The notes under the pieces were generated by a model, which worked only from the letters and a program-made list of their open reading frames with translations, had not been told where the DNA came from and did no database searches. A program made the position numbers and the translations under genes. 64,000 nucleotides of DNA from Allokutzneria sp. NRRL B-24872. Its GTDB lineage: Bacteria; Actinomycetota; Actinomycetes; Mycobacteriales; Pseudonocardiaceae. The stretch's first letter is position 1, and each line of letters starts with the position of its first letter. Of this stretch, positions 27,292-36,101 are shown piece after piece. The stretch is taken from positions 31,099-95,098 of the forward strand of contig NZ_MUMH01000103.1 of NCBI RefSeq assembly GCF_002155965.1, read 5' to 3'.

Positions 27292-28593
27292 GTGGGCGTG
27301 TTCGGGAATCGAACCTACCGGCGGCTGTTCGTCGCCCAGGTGGTCGCGCTCGTGGGGTCGGGGTTGGCGACGGTGGCGCTCGGGCTGCTGGCGCACCGGC
27401 TCGCCGGAGGTGAGGCGGGGCTGGTCCTCGGCGTCGCGCTGGCGATCAAGATGGTGGCCTACGTGTTCTTCGCCCCACTGGCCACGGCGCTCGCGGAACG
27501 GCTGCCGCGGCGGGGGTTCCTGGTGGCGATGGACGTGGTGCGCGCGGCGGTCGCGCTGGCCCTGCCGTTCGTCACCGAGGTCTGGCAGGTGTACGCGCTG
27601 ATCGTTGTGCTGCAAGCGGCCTCGGCGTCGTTCACGCCGACGTTCCAGGCGACGATCCCCACGGTGCTCCCCGACGAGGACGACTACACGCGCGCGCTGT
27701 CGTTGTCGCGCTTGGCATATGAGCTGGAGAGCCTGTTGAGCCCGGTGCTGGCCGCCGCGTTGCTCACGGTGGTCGGGGCGGGCCAGCTCTTCGTGGGGAC
27801 GGCGGTCGGCTTCGCGGCGTCGGCCCTGCTCGTGCTGAGCGTGGTGCTGCCCAAGCCGGTCGAGTCCGCGGACAGATCCATTGGCGGGATGCGCGTGTAC
27901 CTGGCCACACCCCGCCTGCGAGCGCTGGTCGGGCTCAACCTCGCGGCCGCGGCGGCCGGATCGATGGTGCTGGTGAACACCGTCGTGGTGGTGCGCGAGA
28001 ACTTCGGGCTGAGCGATTCGGCCGTGGCGTTGGCGCTCGGCGCGTACGGCGCGGGCTCGATCGTGGCGGCGGTGTCGCTGCCTCGCGTGCTGACGAGGAT
28101 CGGCGAGCGCCACGTGATGCTCGGCGGGGCGGGCGTGCTGGTGTTCGTGCTTGCGGTGAGCGCGTTCCTGCCGCTGTCGTGGGCTGGAGTTCTCCTCGCG
28201 TGGGCCGCCTTGGGGCTGGCGGGCGCGGCGGTGCAGACACCGATCGGTCGGCTGGTGCGGCGCTCGGCGGAGCCGGGTGGCTGGCCGAGGTTGTTCGCCG
28301 CGCAGTTCACGGTGTCGCACGGCGGTTGGCTGGTGACCTACCTGCTCGCGGGGCTGCTCGGCGCATGGGCGGGAATGCCGATCACGTTGCTGCTGCTGGC
28401 AATGATCGCCGCGGGCGGAGTGCTGTTCGCCGCACGCGTGTGGCCCGCGCACGATCCGTCCACTGTGGAGCACGTGCACGACAACCTGGACCCCGACGAC
28501 CCGCACCTGCTGGGCGCGGTGGCGCACGGAGGCGGTTGGGTGCACGCGCACGAGTTCGCGATCGACCGCGTGCACCCGCGCTGGCCTACTTGA
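27292..28593 (+). CDS. MFS transporter
   Basis: About 433 residues with 12 hydrophobic segments in two halves and an acidic/His C-terminal tail (EHVHDNLDPDDPHLLGAVAHGG). The sequence starts VFGNRTYRRLFVAQVVALVGSGLATVALGL, as in the EntS-like exporter branch (MFS_3) of the major facilitator superfamily. Substrate unknown, efflux likely. The start is uncertain: GTG codons at 27292 and 27298 fit the family N-terminus, and an in-frame TTG lies at 27229. The 3' end overlaps the converging arginase-like gene by eight bases. Confidence 0.87.
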   Translation: MGVFGNRTYRRLFVAQVVALVGSGLATVALGLLAHRLAGGEAGLVLGVALAIKMVAYVFFAPLATALAERLPRRGFLVAMDVVRAAVALALPFVTEVWQVYALIVVLQAASASFTPTFQATIPTVLPDEDDYTRALSLSRLAYELESLLSPVLAAALLTVVGAGQLFVGTAVGFAASALLVLSVVLPKPVESADRSIGGMRVYLATPRLRALVGLNLAAAAAGSMVLVNTVVVVRENFGLSDSAVALALGAYGAGSIVAAVSLPRVLTRIGERHVMLGGAGVLVFVLAVSAFLPLSWAGVLLAWAALGLAGAAVQTPIGRLVRRSAEPGGWPRLFAAQFTVSHGGWLVTYLLAGLLGAWAGMPITLLLLAMIAAGGVLFAARVWPAHDPSTVEHVHDNLDPDDPHLLGAVAHGGGWVHAHEFAIDRVHPRWPT

Positions 28594-29338
28594 GCACCTC
28601 GCCCAACGCCTCCAACAGCGGCACGAGCTTGGCCAGCTCGGCGTCGTCGGAGGTGACGCACTCGGTGATCGCGGCGCCCACGACCGTCCACTGAGGACTC
28701 AACCGCCGGACCTGATCAGCCAGCTCGCCGACGCTCAACCCGCCGGGCTCCGGGTAGGTCATGCCGTTGAACTCATCGGGCGACAACACGTCGAGGTCGA
28801 TGTGCAGGTAGACCTCGTGGTTGCGCGGAGCCACTTCCCCGCACTCGGCCAGACGCACCTGCTTGTCCTCACCGATCAACGGCCGTTCACCGTCGTCGAT
28901 GCTGCGCGCGCCAACGAGGACGACTTCGCGCTCCCCCATCGCAGAGCGCAGGACCATGCCGTGGAAAGCGCCGGACGGCGAGGACTCCGGGGTGTTGAGG
29001 TCGGCGTGCGCGTCGAACCAGAGCACCGCCACGTCGTCGCCGAGGCGTCGCACGGGCACCAGGTCGACGGAGCAGTCCCCGCCGATCGTCAGCACCGGAC
29101 CCTCCGCTTCGGACTGTGCGGACAGTGCGGCGCGCTGGGCCTCCTGGTGCTCCAGCAGCACGTCGAGGTTGGCGATGCCGCCGATCGTCGGCGAGGTGTC
29201 GGCGCTGACAGGAACCTCGGTCACCTCGGCGCCGAGCACCCGCCCGGCAAGACGGGCGAGCGCGCGGCAGCCGGACGGCAGGCCGGAGCGGGCTTCGACC
29301 AGGGCTCCCTGGAACTGGGGTACCGAGTGGATGCGCAT
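28586..29338 (-). CDS. Arginase/agmatinase-family ureohydrolase
   Basis: 250 residues, short for the family but complete. Binuclear manganese motifs are present: GGDCSVD (usually GGDHS, so Cys replaces His), FDAHADLNTP and HIDLDVLSPDEF. A hydrolase of guanidino compounds is expected; arginase, agmatinase or formimidoglutamase cannot be told apart here. The Cys at the first metal position occurs in some relatives and should be noted. Followed downstream by convergent MFS and preceded by pyc. Confidence 0.85.
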   Translation of the reverse strand: MRIHSVPQFQGALVEARSGLPSGCRALARLAGRVLGAEVTEVPVSADTSPTIGGIANLDVLLEHQEAQRAALSAQSEAEGPVLTIGGDCSVDLVPVRRLGDDVAVLWFDAHADLNTPESSPSGAFHGMVLRSAMGEREVVLVGARSIDDGERPLIGEDKQVRLAECGEVAPRNHEVYLHIDLDVLSPDEFNGMTYPEPGGLSVGELADQVRRLSPQWTVVGAAITECVTSDDAELAKLVPLLEALGEVLK

Positions 29339-29390
29339 CGCCGGAGTATGCGTGTGCGCGGTGTCCGCGCACACGCACATTTCGGCGCGC

Positions 29391-32300
29391 TCAGGTCAGT
29401 TCGATGATCAGGTCGCCGCCCTCGACCTGCTGGACCTTGCCGATGGCCAGCCGCTTGACCTGGCCCGCCTTCGGCGCGGTGATCGCGGCCTCCATCTTCA
29501 TGGCCTCGATCGTGGCCACCGTCTGACCGGCCTCGACCTCCTCGCCCTCGGCCACCGCGAGGGTGACCACACCGGCGAACGGCGCGGGCACGTGGTCGGG
29601 GTTGGCGCGGTCGGCCTTCTCGGCGGCCGGGATGTCAGCGGCCACCGAGCGGTCGCGGACGGAGATCGGCCGCAGCTGCCCGTTGAGCGTGGCCATCACC
29701 GTGCGCATGCCGCGGTCGTCGGCCTCACCGATGGCTTCGAGCCCGATGAGCAGCCGAACGCCCTGCTCCAGGTCGACCGAGTACTCCTCGCCGGGGCGCA
29801 GACCGTAGAAGAAGTCCTTGCTGCGCAGCACACTGGTGTCGCCGTACGCCTCGCGGTGCGCGGTGAACTCCTTGGCGGGCGCGGGGAACAGCAGCCGGTT
29901 GAGCGTCTTGCGGCGGTCGGTCTCCAGGCCGCGGCGGTCGTCGTCGGTCAGCTCGACCATCTTGCGCTGGGCACCGCGCCCCGCGAGGGCGCGGCTGCGG
30001 AAGGGCTCCGGCCAGCCGCCGGGCGGGTTGCCCAGCTCGCCGTGCAGGAAGCCGACCACCGAGTCCGGGATGTCGAAGCTGCCCGGGTTCGCCTCGAAGT
30101 CGCCGGGCTCGACGCCCGCGCCGACCATGTGCAGCGCCAGGTCCCCGACCACCTTGGACGACGGGGTCACCTTCACCAGGCGCCCGAGCATGCGGTCGGC
30201 CGCGGCGTAGGTGGACTCGATCTCCTCGAACCGGTCGCCGAGGCCGAGCGCGATCGCCTGCTGGCGCAGGTTGGACAGCTGCCCGCCGGGGATCTCGTGG
30301 TGGTAGACGCGGCCGGTCGGCGAAGCCAGGCCCGACTCGAACGGCGCGTAGATCCGGCGCACCGCCTCCCAATACGGCTCAAGGTCGCAGACGGCCTGGA
30401 GGTCGAGGCCGGTGGCGCGCTCGGTGTGGTCGGTCGCGGCGACGATCGCCGACAGCGACGGCTGCGAGGTGGTGCCCGCCATGGAGGCCGTCGCACCGTC
30501 CACCGCGTCCACGCCCGCCTGGATCGCGGCGAGGTAGGTGGCCAGCTGGCCGCCCGCGGTGTCGTGGGTGTGCAGGTGCACCGGCAGGTCGAACTCCGAG
30601 CGCAGCGCCTTGACCAGGGTCGCGGCGGCCGGTGGGCGGAGCAGTCCGGCCATGTCCTTGATCGCGAGGACATGCGCGCCCGCGCGGACGATCTGCTCGG
30701 CGAGGCGCAGGTAGTAGTCGAGGGTGTAGAGCTGCTCGCCCGGGTCGGAGAGGTCGGCGGTGTAGCAGAGCGCCACCTCGGCGACGGCCGATCCGGTGTC
30801 GCGCACGGCCTCGATGGCCGGGCGCATCTGCTCGACGTCGTTGAGCGCGTCGAAGATCCGGAAGATGTCGATGCCGGTCGCGGTGGCCTCTTCGACGAAG
30901 CCGCGCGTCACCGCTTCCGGGTACGGCGTGTAGCCCACGGTGTTGCGACCGCGCAGCAGCATCTGGAGGCAGATGTTGGGCACGGCCTCGCGCAGCGCGG
31001 CCAGGCGCTCCCACGGGTCCTCGGCGAGGAAGCGCAGCGCCACGTCGTAGGTCGCGCCGCCCCAGCACTCCAGCGACAGCAGCTCCGGCGTGGAGCGCGC
31101 CACGTGCGGCGCCACGGCCAGCAGGTCCTTGGTGCGCACGCGCGTGGCCAGCAGCGACTGGTGCGCGTCGCGGAAGGTGGTGTCGGTGACGCCGACCGCC
31201 GGGGCCGAGCGCAGCCACGCGGCGAAGCCTTCGGGGCCGAGCTCGACGAGCTTGTGCCGCGAGCCCGACGGCGGGACGTCCAACAGGTTGACCGCGGGCA
31301 GCTTCTGCACCGGGTCCACAGTGGACGGACGGGAGCCGTTGGGCTTGTTCACCGTCACGTCGGCGAGGTAGGTCAGCAGCCTGGTGCCGCGGTCGGCGGA
31401 GTGCCGCGCGGTCAGCAGGTGCGGGCGCTGCTCGATGAACGCGGTGGTGACCTTGCCGTCCAGGAACTCGTTGTCGTCGAGCACCGCCTGGATGAACGGG
31501 ATGTTCGTGGAGACACCGCGGATGCGGAACTCGGCGATCGCGCGACGGGCGCGGCGGACGGCTCCGGCGAAGTCACGGCCGCGACAGGTCAGCTTCACCA
31601 GCATCGAGTCGAAGTGCGCGCTGATGCCGGCGCCCGCGTGCGCGGTGCCGCCGTCGAGCCGGATGCCCGCGCCGCCCGGCGAGCGGTAGGCGGTGATGCG
31701 CCCGGTGTCCGGGCGGAAGCCGTTGGCCGGGTCCTCGGTGGTGATGCGGCACTGCAACGCGGCTCCGCGCAGGCGGACGTTGTCCTGCGTCAGCTCCAGC
31801 TCGGGCAGCGTCGCACCGGCGGCGATCCGCATCTGCGACTGCACCAGGTCGACGTCGGTGACCTCCTCGGTCACCGTGTGCTCGACCTGGATGCGCGGGT
31901 TCATCTCGATGAAGACGTGGTTGCCCTGGCGGTCGACGAGGAACTCCACCGTGCCCGCGTTGACGTAGCCGATGTGCTTGGCGAAGGACACCGCGTCCGC
32001 GCAGATCCGGTCGCGCAGCTTCGGGTCGAGGTTGGGCGCCGGGGCGATCTCGATGACCTTCTGGTGGCGCCGCTGCACCGAGCAGTCGCGCTCGAAGAGG
32101 TGGATCACGTTGCCCTTGGCGTCGGCCAGGATCTGCACCTCGATGTGCCGGGGCTCGACGACCGCCTGCTCCAGGAAGACCGTGGCGTCACCGAAGGCGG
32201 ACTCGGCCTCGCGCATCGCGGCTTCCAGTGCCTCGCGCAGCGCGCCCGGCTCCTCGACGCGGCGCATACCGCGCCCGCCACCACCGGCGACGGCCTTGAC

Positions 32301-32768
32301 GAAGACCGGGAAGCGGATGTTCTCCGCCGCGGCCAGCAGCGCGTCCACGTCAGCGGAGGGCGCGGAGGACTCCAGCACCGGAAGGCCCGCTTCGCGCGCG
32401 GCGGCGATGGCCCGGGCCTTGTTGCCGGTCAGCTCCAGCACCTCGGCGCTGGGGCCGACGAAGGTGATGCCCGCGTCCTTGCAGGACTGGGACAGCTCCG
32501 GGTTCTCCGACAGGAAGCCGTACCCGGGGTAGATCGCGTCGGCGCCCGCCTTGCGCGCCGCCTTGATCACCTCGGCGACGGAGAGGTACGCGCGGACGGG
32601 GTGGCCGGGGTCGCCGATCTCGTAGGACTCGTCCGCCTTGAGCCGGTGCAGCGAGTTCCGGTCCTCGTGCGGGAACACCGCGACCGTTCCCGCGCCCAGT
32701 TCGTAGGCTGCGCGGAACGCCCGGATGGCGATCTCTCCTCGGTTGGCGACGAGGACCTTCGCGAACAT
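29391..32768 (-). CDS. pyc: Pyruvate carboxylase
   Basis: 1125 residues, full length, in the order biotin carboxylase (1-~455; VAVFPHEDRNSLH, ATP-grasp GGGGRGMR, FIEMNPRIQVEHTVTEE), carboxyltransferase (~530-800; DTTFRDAHQSLLATRVRT, ECWGGATYDVALRFL), PC-specific domain, and biotinyl carrier domain at the end with EAMKME (biotin on about Lys1091). It carboxylates pyruvate to oxaloacetate for anaplerosis. Single-gene unit. One perfect GTCCACAGTGGAC palindrome lies within it at 31314-31326. Confidence 0.98.
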   Translation of the reverse strand: MFAKVLVANRGEIAIRAFRAAYELGAGTVAVFPHEDRNSLHRLKADESYEIGDPGHPVRAYLSVAEVIKAARKAGADAIYPGYGFLSENPELSQSCKDAGITFVGPSAEVLELTGNKARAIAAAREAGLPVLESSAPSADVDALLAAAENIRFPVFVKAVAGGGGRGMRRVEEPGALREALEAAMREAESAFGDATVFLEQAVVEPRHIEVQILADAKGNVIHLFERDCSVQRRHQKVIEIAPAPNLDPKLRDRICADAVSFAKHIGYVNAGTVEFLVDRQGNHVFIEMNPRIQVEHTVTEEVTDVDLVQSQMRIAAGATLPELELTQDNVRLRGAALQCRITTEDPANGFRPDTGRITAYRSPGGAGIRLDGGTAHAGAGISAHFDSMLVKLTCRGRDFAGAVRRARRAIAEFRIRGVSTNIPFIQAVLDDNEFLDGKVTTAFIEQRPHLLTARHSADRGTRLLTYLADVTVNKPNGSRPSTVDPVQKLPAVNLLDVPPSGSRHKLVELGPEGFAAWLRSAPAVGVTDTTFRDAHQSLLATRVRTKDLLAVAPHVARSTPELLSLECWGGATYDVALRFLAEDPWERLAALREAVPNICLQMLLRGRNTVGYTPYPEAVTRGFVEEATATGIDIFRIFDALNDVEQMRPAIEAVRDTGSAVAEVALCYTADLSDPGEQLYTLDYYLRLAEQIVRAGAHVLAIKDMAGLLRPPAAATLVKALRSEFDLPVHLHTHDTAGGQLATYLAAIQAGVDAVDGATASMAGTTSQPSLSAIVAATDHTERATGLDLQAVCDLEPYWEAVRRIYAPFESGLASPTGRVYHHEIPGGQLSNLRQQAIALGLGDRFEEIESTYAAADRMLGRLVKVTPSSKVVGDLALHMVGAGVEPGDFEANPGSFDIPDSVVGFLHGELGNPPGGWPEPFRSRALAGRGAQRKMVELTDDDRRGLETDRRKTLNRLLFPAPAKEFTAHREAYGDTSVLRSKDFFYGLRPGEEYSVDLEQGVRLLIGLEAIGEADDRGMRTVMATLNGQLRPISVRDRSVAADIPAAEKADRANPDHVPAPFAGVVTLAVAEGEEVEAGQTVATIEAMKMEAAITAPKAGQVKRLAIGKVQQVEGGDLIIELT

Positions 32769-32977
32769 GCCGGCTCCTCACGGATCGTGCCTCGGGGTCG
32801 GTCGTGGCACCGTATCGTCGTCTCCCGCTGTACGGGAGGGTCGTCCCAGGTGACGGACCCCATCCTGATCGATTCCCCAGTCATTCGCGACTGCCAGGCG
32901 GCTGTGCTTCCGGTCACTGGTTTCGCCGCCCACGCGCGCGGCTACCCCCTTCTGCGGTCCTACTCGCGGGAGATGAG

Positions 32978-34030
32978 ATGCGATTCGCGCTGGCTCTGTC
33001 GGTAAGCCTGGTCCTCGGACTGGTCGGAATCCCGGCTCAGGCGGGTTATCCGCTCTACGCCGCCGCGACCAGTCCCGCCGTCGCCACCGGCAAGGACGGC
33101 CTGCTGGAGGTGTTCGCGCCCGCCCCACCCAACGCCGCGCTGCACCACCGACGGCAGCTGCCCGGTGGCGAGTGGGGTCCGTGGGAGCCGTTCGGCGAGC
33201 CGACCGAGGGCGCTCCGACCGTGGTTCGCGCCGCGTCGGGGCTGCTGGAGGTGTTCGCGCTCGACCGCAGGGACAGCAGGGCCGGCGAGCACATCCGCCA
33301 CCGCGCTCAGCGCGACGACGGCTCGTGGGGCCCGTGGGAGGACTTCGGCGCCGCGGCCTCCGCTCCGGTGGTCGCCGAGGGTGGCACTGACCTGTTCGCG
33401 GTGGCCACGGGCGGGTCGAAGCTGCTGCACCGAGCGCGCTCCGGCTCCGGCTGGGGTCCGTGGGAGGACTTCGGCGAAGGCTCCGGGCTGCCCGCCGTCG
33501 CGCGGGGTGGCGACGGTCAGCTGCGGGTGTTCACCACCGTTTCCGGTCAGCTTCTCGGGCGGACGCAGACGTCGTCGGGGTGGAGTCAGTGGACCCCGCT
33601 CGGCGGGCCGACCGACGCGCACTCCCCCGTCGCCGCGTCGACGCCCAGCGGTGTCGTCGTGTTCGTGACCGCCGATCAGCGCGTGCACGAACTGCGCGAC
33701 GGTTGGGCGGAGTTCTCCGAGCCCGTGACCGGACGGCCCTCCGTCGGGCGCAACGCCGACGGTCGGCTGGAGGTGTTCGTGGTCGGCCGGGACGCCAGCA
33801 GCCTCCAGCACCGCAAGGAAACCGCGAGCGGTTGGGGCCCGTGGGAGACCTTCGCCGGCGCCAGCGCCGTGTGCTCGCCCACCGTCACGTCCACTGTGGA
33901 CGGACGACTGGGCTTGTTCACCCTGGCCCCGGCCGGTGAGTCGATCACCTTCCGCGCGCAGACCGCGCCCGGCGGGACGTGGGGCCCGGCCCAGGTGCTC
34001 GGCGGCCCCGCCAGCCCTCGCTGCGAGTAG
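32978..34030 (+). CDS. Secreted PLL-like beta-propeller (lectin-like) protein
   Basis: 350 residues. A signal peptide (MRFALALSVSLVLGLVGIPAQA) precedes about seven ~45-residue repeats ending in W-x-PW-x-x-F patterns (EWGPWEPFG, SWGPWEDFG, GWGPWEDFG, GWSQWTPLG, GWAEFSEP, GWGPWETFA, TWGPAQVLG), with LLEVFA-type strands between. This is the architecture of seven-bladed PLL/tectonin-like lectins, which bind sugars such as fucose. The start follows GGGAGATGAG. A perfect GTCCACTGTGGAC lies at 33889-33901. Extracellular carbohydrate binding is the best guess. Confidence 0.82.
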   Translation: MRFALALSVSLVLGLVGIPAQAGYPLYAAATSPAVATGKDGLLEVFAPAPPNAALHHRRQLPGGEWGPWEPFGEPTEGAPTVVRAASGLLEVFALDRRDSRAGEHIRHRAQRDDGSWGPWEDFGAAASAPVVAEGGTDLFAVATGGSKLLHRARSGSGWGPWEDFGEGSGLPAVARGGDGQLRVFTTVSGQLLGRTQTSSGWSQWTPLGGPTDAHSPVAASTPSGVVVFVTADQRVHELRDGWAEFSEPVTGRPSVGRNADGRLEVFVVGRDASSLQHRKETASGWGPWETFAGASAVCSPTVTSTVDGRLGLFTLAPAGESITFRAQTAPGGTWGPAQVLGGPASPRCE

Positions 34031-34936
34031 TCAGCGGAGCTGGTTGACCGCCGAGCGCAGCCACGGCTCGGCGAAGGCGGGTTCGGCGGCGATGGCTCTG
34101 ACCAGGCGGTCGCGGTTGGTTCGACCGGCTTCGGCGACCGCGACGGCCTCCGCGAGGGCTTGCCGGGTCCGCTGGCCGTGGTCGGGGGCCGCCACACTCG
34201 GGTCGGCCCACGACCATCGCGCGAACGAGCGCGTCAGTTTTGTCTGACGGTCAGCGAAGTAGCTGTAGACACCGGCTTCCAGTGAGACGTTTCCGATCGC
34301 GCTCGCCGGGATTTCCTCGGCCCATTCAGCGTGCTGCTGCCAGCGAAAGGTGTTCGGGCTCGTCCTCTTCCGGCAGGTGAGGCCGAGAAAGCGGAGTTTG
34401 CGCCTGATGACGTCCCAGGTCTCGCGCTCGTCGGAGATCCAGCGACGCAGTTCCTCGTACAGGCGCTCGTACGTTCCACCACTGCTCACGATATCCACGA
34501 ACACCGCTGGCCGCCCTCCGCGAGCGAGGCGATGCGGTGTCAGCCCCAAGGCCGCCATGTTGGTGCGCAGACGTTCCGTCTCCCGCTGGTCGAGGAACCC
34601 CATCCAGGCATTGATCGCGCTCAGTGACACCGGCTACTGGTGCAGTCGTCGCGCCCAGTCCGTGCCCGCGAGCGCTCCGCTGAGAAAGTCGAAAACGCTG
34701 TCCGCCGAGCGGCCGACGAAGTAGATCTCCCCGTTCGCGCTGCGCGCCAGCACCTTCGCCGCGCAGTCGATCAGCTCGTCCAGGAACCACAGGTCCGGCG
34801 GCTCCGTTCCGTCCAGTAACGTGCCGAGCTGGTCCGGGCGCACCAGATCCCACCGGAAGGGTCGGTTCGCATCGCACCACAGCGCCCCACCTCGACGCCT
34901 GCCGTTTTCGAGCGAGACAAGAACGTGACCAGCTTA
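34031..34936 (-). pseudogene. Disrupted phosphoribosyltransferase-like gene
   Basis: One reading frame is open from 34933 to 34031 apart from a single TAG at 34634-34636 (context CAG-TAG-CCG-GTG), which splits it into a 5' part (EIYFVGRSADSVFDFLSGAL) and a 199-residue 3' part starting MSLSAINAW. The 3' part has AVFVDIVSSGGTYERLYEEL, which resembles a PRPP-binding loop. The 5' end also looks truncated: protein-like sequence continues upstream of the first GTG (34843) to a TAA at 34934-34936 with no proper start codon. So it is probably dead, unless the amber is read through. A scrap of its 5' region recurs at 35468-35485. Confidence 0.6.
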
Positions 34937-34949
34937 CCTTTGAAGCTCA

Positions 34950-34979
34950 TTGACAATCTCACTTACCACCTTCTTCAGT
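34950..34979 (+). promoter_or_regulatory. Candidate promoter of the first small secreted protein
   Basis: TTGACA (34950-34955), 18 bases, TTCAGT (34974-34979). The whole stretch GAAGCTCATTGACAATC is conserved in front of the second copy, where TTGACA is also followed 18 bases later by a weak -10. Confidence 0.5.
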
Positions 34980-35017
34980 GTCCACGACCGACCACAAGCA
35001 CCGACCAAAGGTGAAAC

Positions 35018-35302
35018 ATGAGAATCGCCCCCGTCATCGCAGCAACCGCCTTGGCGCTCACAACACTGGCACCGACAGCCTTCGCGAACTCACAGGCTAC
35101 GACGGCCTATTCACCCTGCGGCTACTTCGAAGAGGGCGACAGCGCCTGGTACAACCACTGCACGAGCAGCGGCAGCTGGATCAAGATCGTCGTGGACTAC
35201 AGGACCGAAGATGGACAGGTGCTGTGCGTCGGGCCGGGCGAGACCTTCCTCGGCGCGGTCTCGAGAATCCAGAACGCTTGGGCCATCGGCCTGACCTGCT
35301 AA
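35018..35302 (+). CDS. Small secreted cysteine-containing protein, copy 1
   Basis: 94 residues: signal peptide APVIAATALALTTLAPTAFA, then about 70 mature residues with cysteines in CGYF, YNHCTSSG, LCVGPGETFLG and a C-terminal Cys, enough for two disulphides. IQNAW near the end is shared with copy 2. It resembles small secreted DUF6355-type proteins found near natural-product genes, an assignment from memory and of low certainty. AAAGGTG precedes the ATG. Paralogue of 35692-35976, about 55-60% identical by eye. Followed by a scrap of recG instead of another gene. Confidence 0.75.
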   Translation: MRIAPVIAATALALTTLAPTAFANSQATTAYSPCGYFEEGDSAWYNHCTSSGSWIKIVVDYRTEDGQVLCVGPGETFLGAVSRIQNAWAIGLTC

Positions 35303-35328
35303 TTTCCGGCGCAGCGGAGGCTTAGGCT

Positions 35329-35467
35329 TTCTACAAGGAACTCCGCGTGTTCCTCATGGATGAAGTCGGAGACCATTCCGGCGAGCCCGGGGTGACTCAC
35401 CAGCTCGGATCGGCCGTCACGACCTCGTCGGCGGCCACCCGAGCGCCTCGATCACGTCCTCATGCCC
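35329..35467 (-). pseudogene. Copy of the recG 3' end (R1)
   Basis: About 135 bases closely match the last codons of recG at 36112-36250 (shared core ACCATTCCGGCGAGCCCGGG at 35372-35391). Single-base deletions (CTCGGATCGG for CTCGGGATCGG and CCGAGCGCC for CCGGGCAGCC) break the recG frame, and the copy ends abruptly at the scrap of the phosphoribosyltransferase-like gene. It is a decaying fragment, not a gene. Confidence 0.8.
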
Positions 35468-35546
35468 GGCTGGTCCGGGCGCACCACAACGGTCCCCCCT
35501 GGCTCCTACCCCTTCAGCCGCGACACAAGTTTGTCACTGAAGCGCA

Positions 35547-35576
35547 TTGACAATCGCGCTCACCGCCGTCTGTCAT
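35547..35576 (+). promoter_or_regulatory. Candidate promoter of the second small secreted protein
   Basis: TTGACA (35547-35552), 18 bases, TGTCAT (35571-35576); duplicated from the promoter at 34950. The leader to the ATG is about 115 bases, longer than in copy A. Confidence 0.45.
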
Positions 35577-35691
35577 TGTCCACGACAGACCACGAATGCC
35601 GACGCGGAGCGACGTACTCCGCCCTGGCGACAGTTCTCGGTCGACCGCCTCCGCTGATCTTGCAACGCCCCCCGAACGCAAGGAGCGCGAT

Positions 35692-35976
35692 ATGAGACTC
35701 GTCCCCGTCATTGCAGCAATTGCTTTAGCACTCACGACACTGGCACCGGCAGCCGCCGCGAACCCGCAAGCGACCACGGCTGGCCACCCGTGCGGCTTCT
35801 ACCCGGAAACCGGCCGCGCTTGGTACAATCACTGCACGAACGACAACAGCTGGATCTGGGTTCGCCTGGACTACATCACCGGCGCGGACGTGGTGCAGTG
35901 CGTCGGCCCAGGCCGGACTCCCCTCGGCAGTCTCTCGGACATCCAGAACGCCTGGTACGACCACAAACTGTGCTGA
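35692..35976 (+). CDS. Small secreted cysteine-containing protein, copy 2
   Basis: 94 residues, same length as copy 1: signal peptide VPVIAAIALALTTLAPAAAA, mature part with CGFY, YNHCTNDNSW, QCVGPGRTPLG, IQNAWYDHKLC. All four cysteines and the YNHCT, CVGPG and IQNAW motifs are kept, while other positions have changed, so both copies look under selection. AAGGAG lies six bases before the ATG at 35692. The preceding open frame to 35596 is not needed. Confidence 0.75.
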   Translation: MRLVPVIAAIALALTTLAPAAAANPQATTAGHPCGFYPETGRAWYNHCTNDNSWIWVRLDYITGADVVQCVGPGRTPLGSLSDIQNAWYDHKLC

Positions 35977-36003
35977 TTTCCGACACAGCGGAGGATCAGG
36001 ACT

Positions 36004-36066
36004 TCTCCTGGAAATCCGCATACTCCTAGTGAATGAGGTCGGACACCATTCCGGCGAGCCCGGGGT
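36004..36066 (-). repeat. Short copy of the recG 3' end (R2)
   Basis: Matches the recG tail around ACCATTCCGGCGAGCCCGGG (36045-36064 here; 36151-36170 in recG), including CTTCTCC and TGGAAATCCGCATACTCC in place of CAGGAACTCCGCGTGCTCC. The match stops at GGGGT; the next 35 bases are unrelated, then the true recG stop follows. Confidence 0.75.
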
Positions 36067-36101
36067 ACACCGGCCGGGCGTGCTGCCCCGGAGACAGCGA
36101 G

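Larger units (their letters stand above)
34829..35467. repeat. Tandem duplication, copy A
   Basis: Copy A contains, left to right, the 5' scrap of the broken phosphoribosyltransferase-like gene (CTGGTCCGGGCGCACCA), a TTGACA promoter region, the first small secreted protein gene, and a degraded copy of the recG 3' end. Copy B (35468-36066) has the same order. The unit is about 0.6 kb; boundaries are approximate to some tens of bases. Confidence 0.7.
35468..36066. repeat. Tandem duplication, copy B
   Basis: Same order as copy A: gene scrap (CTGGTCCGGGCGCACCA at about 35469-35485), TTGACA region, second small secreted protein gene, and a shorter recG tail copy (R2). The real recG end starts 36 bases further on, so the recG tail is present three times. 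Confidence 0.7.

Noticed and set aside
27300..27318. tRNA T-loop-like string (minus strand GGTTCGATTCCCG)
   Set aside because: No acceptor, D or anticodon stems can be formed around it, and it lies in the conserved N-terminus of an MFS protein (FGNRTYRRLF).
28821..33005. Very long plus-strand open frame (about 1390 codons) antisense to pyc
   Set aside because: GC-rich third positions of pyc keep the antisense frame open; composition is Arg/Ala/His-rich with no domain, and pyc is complete on the other strand.
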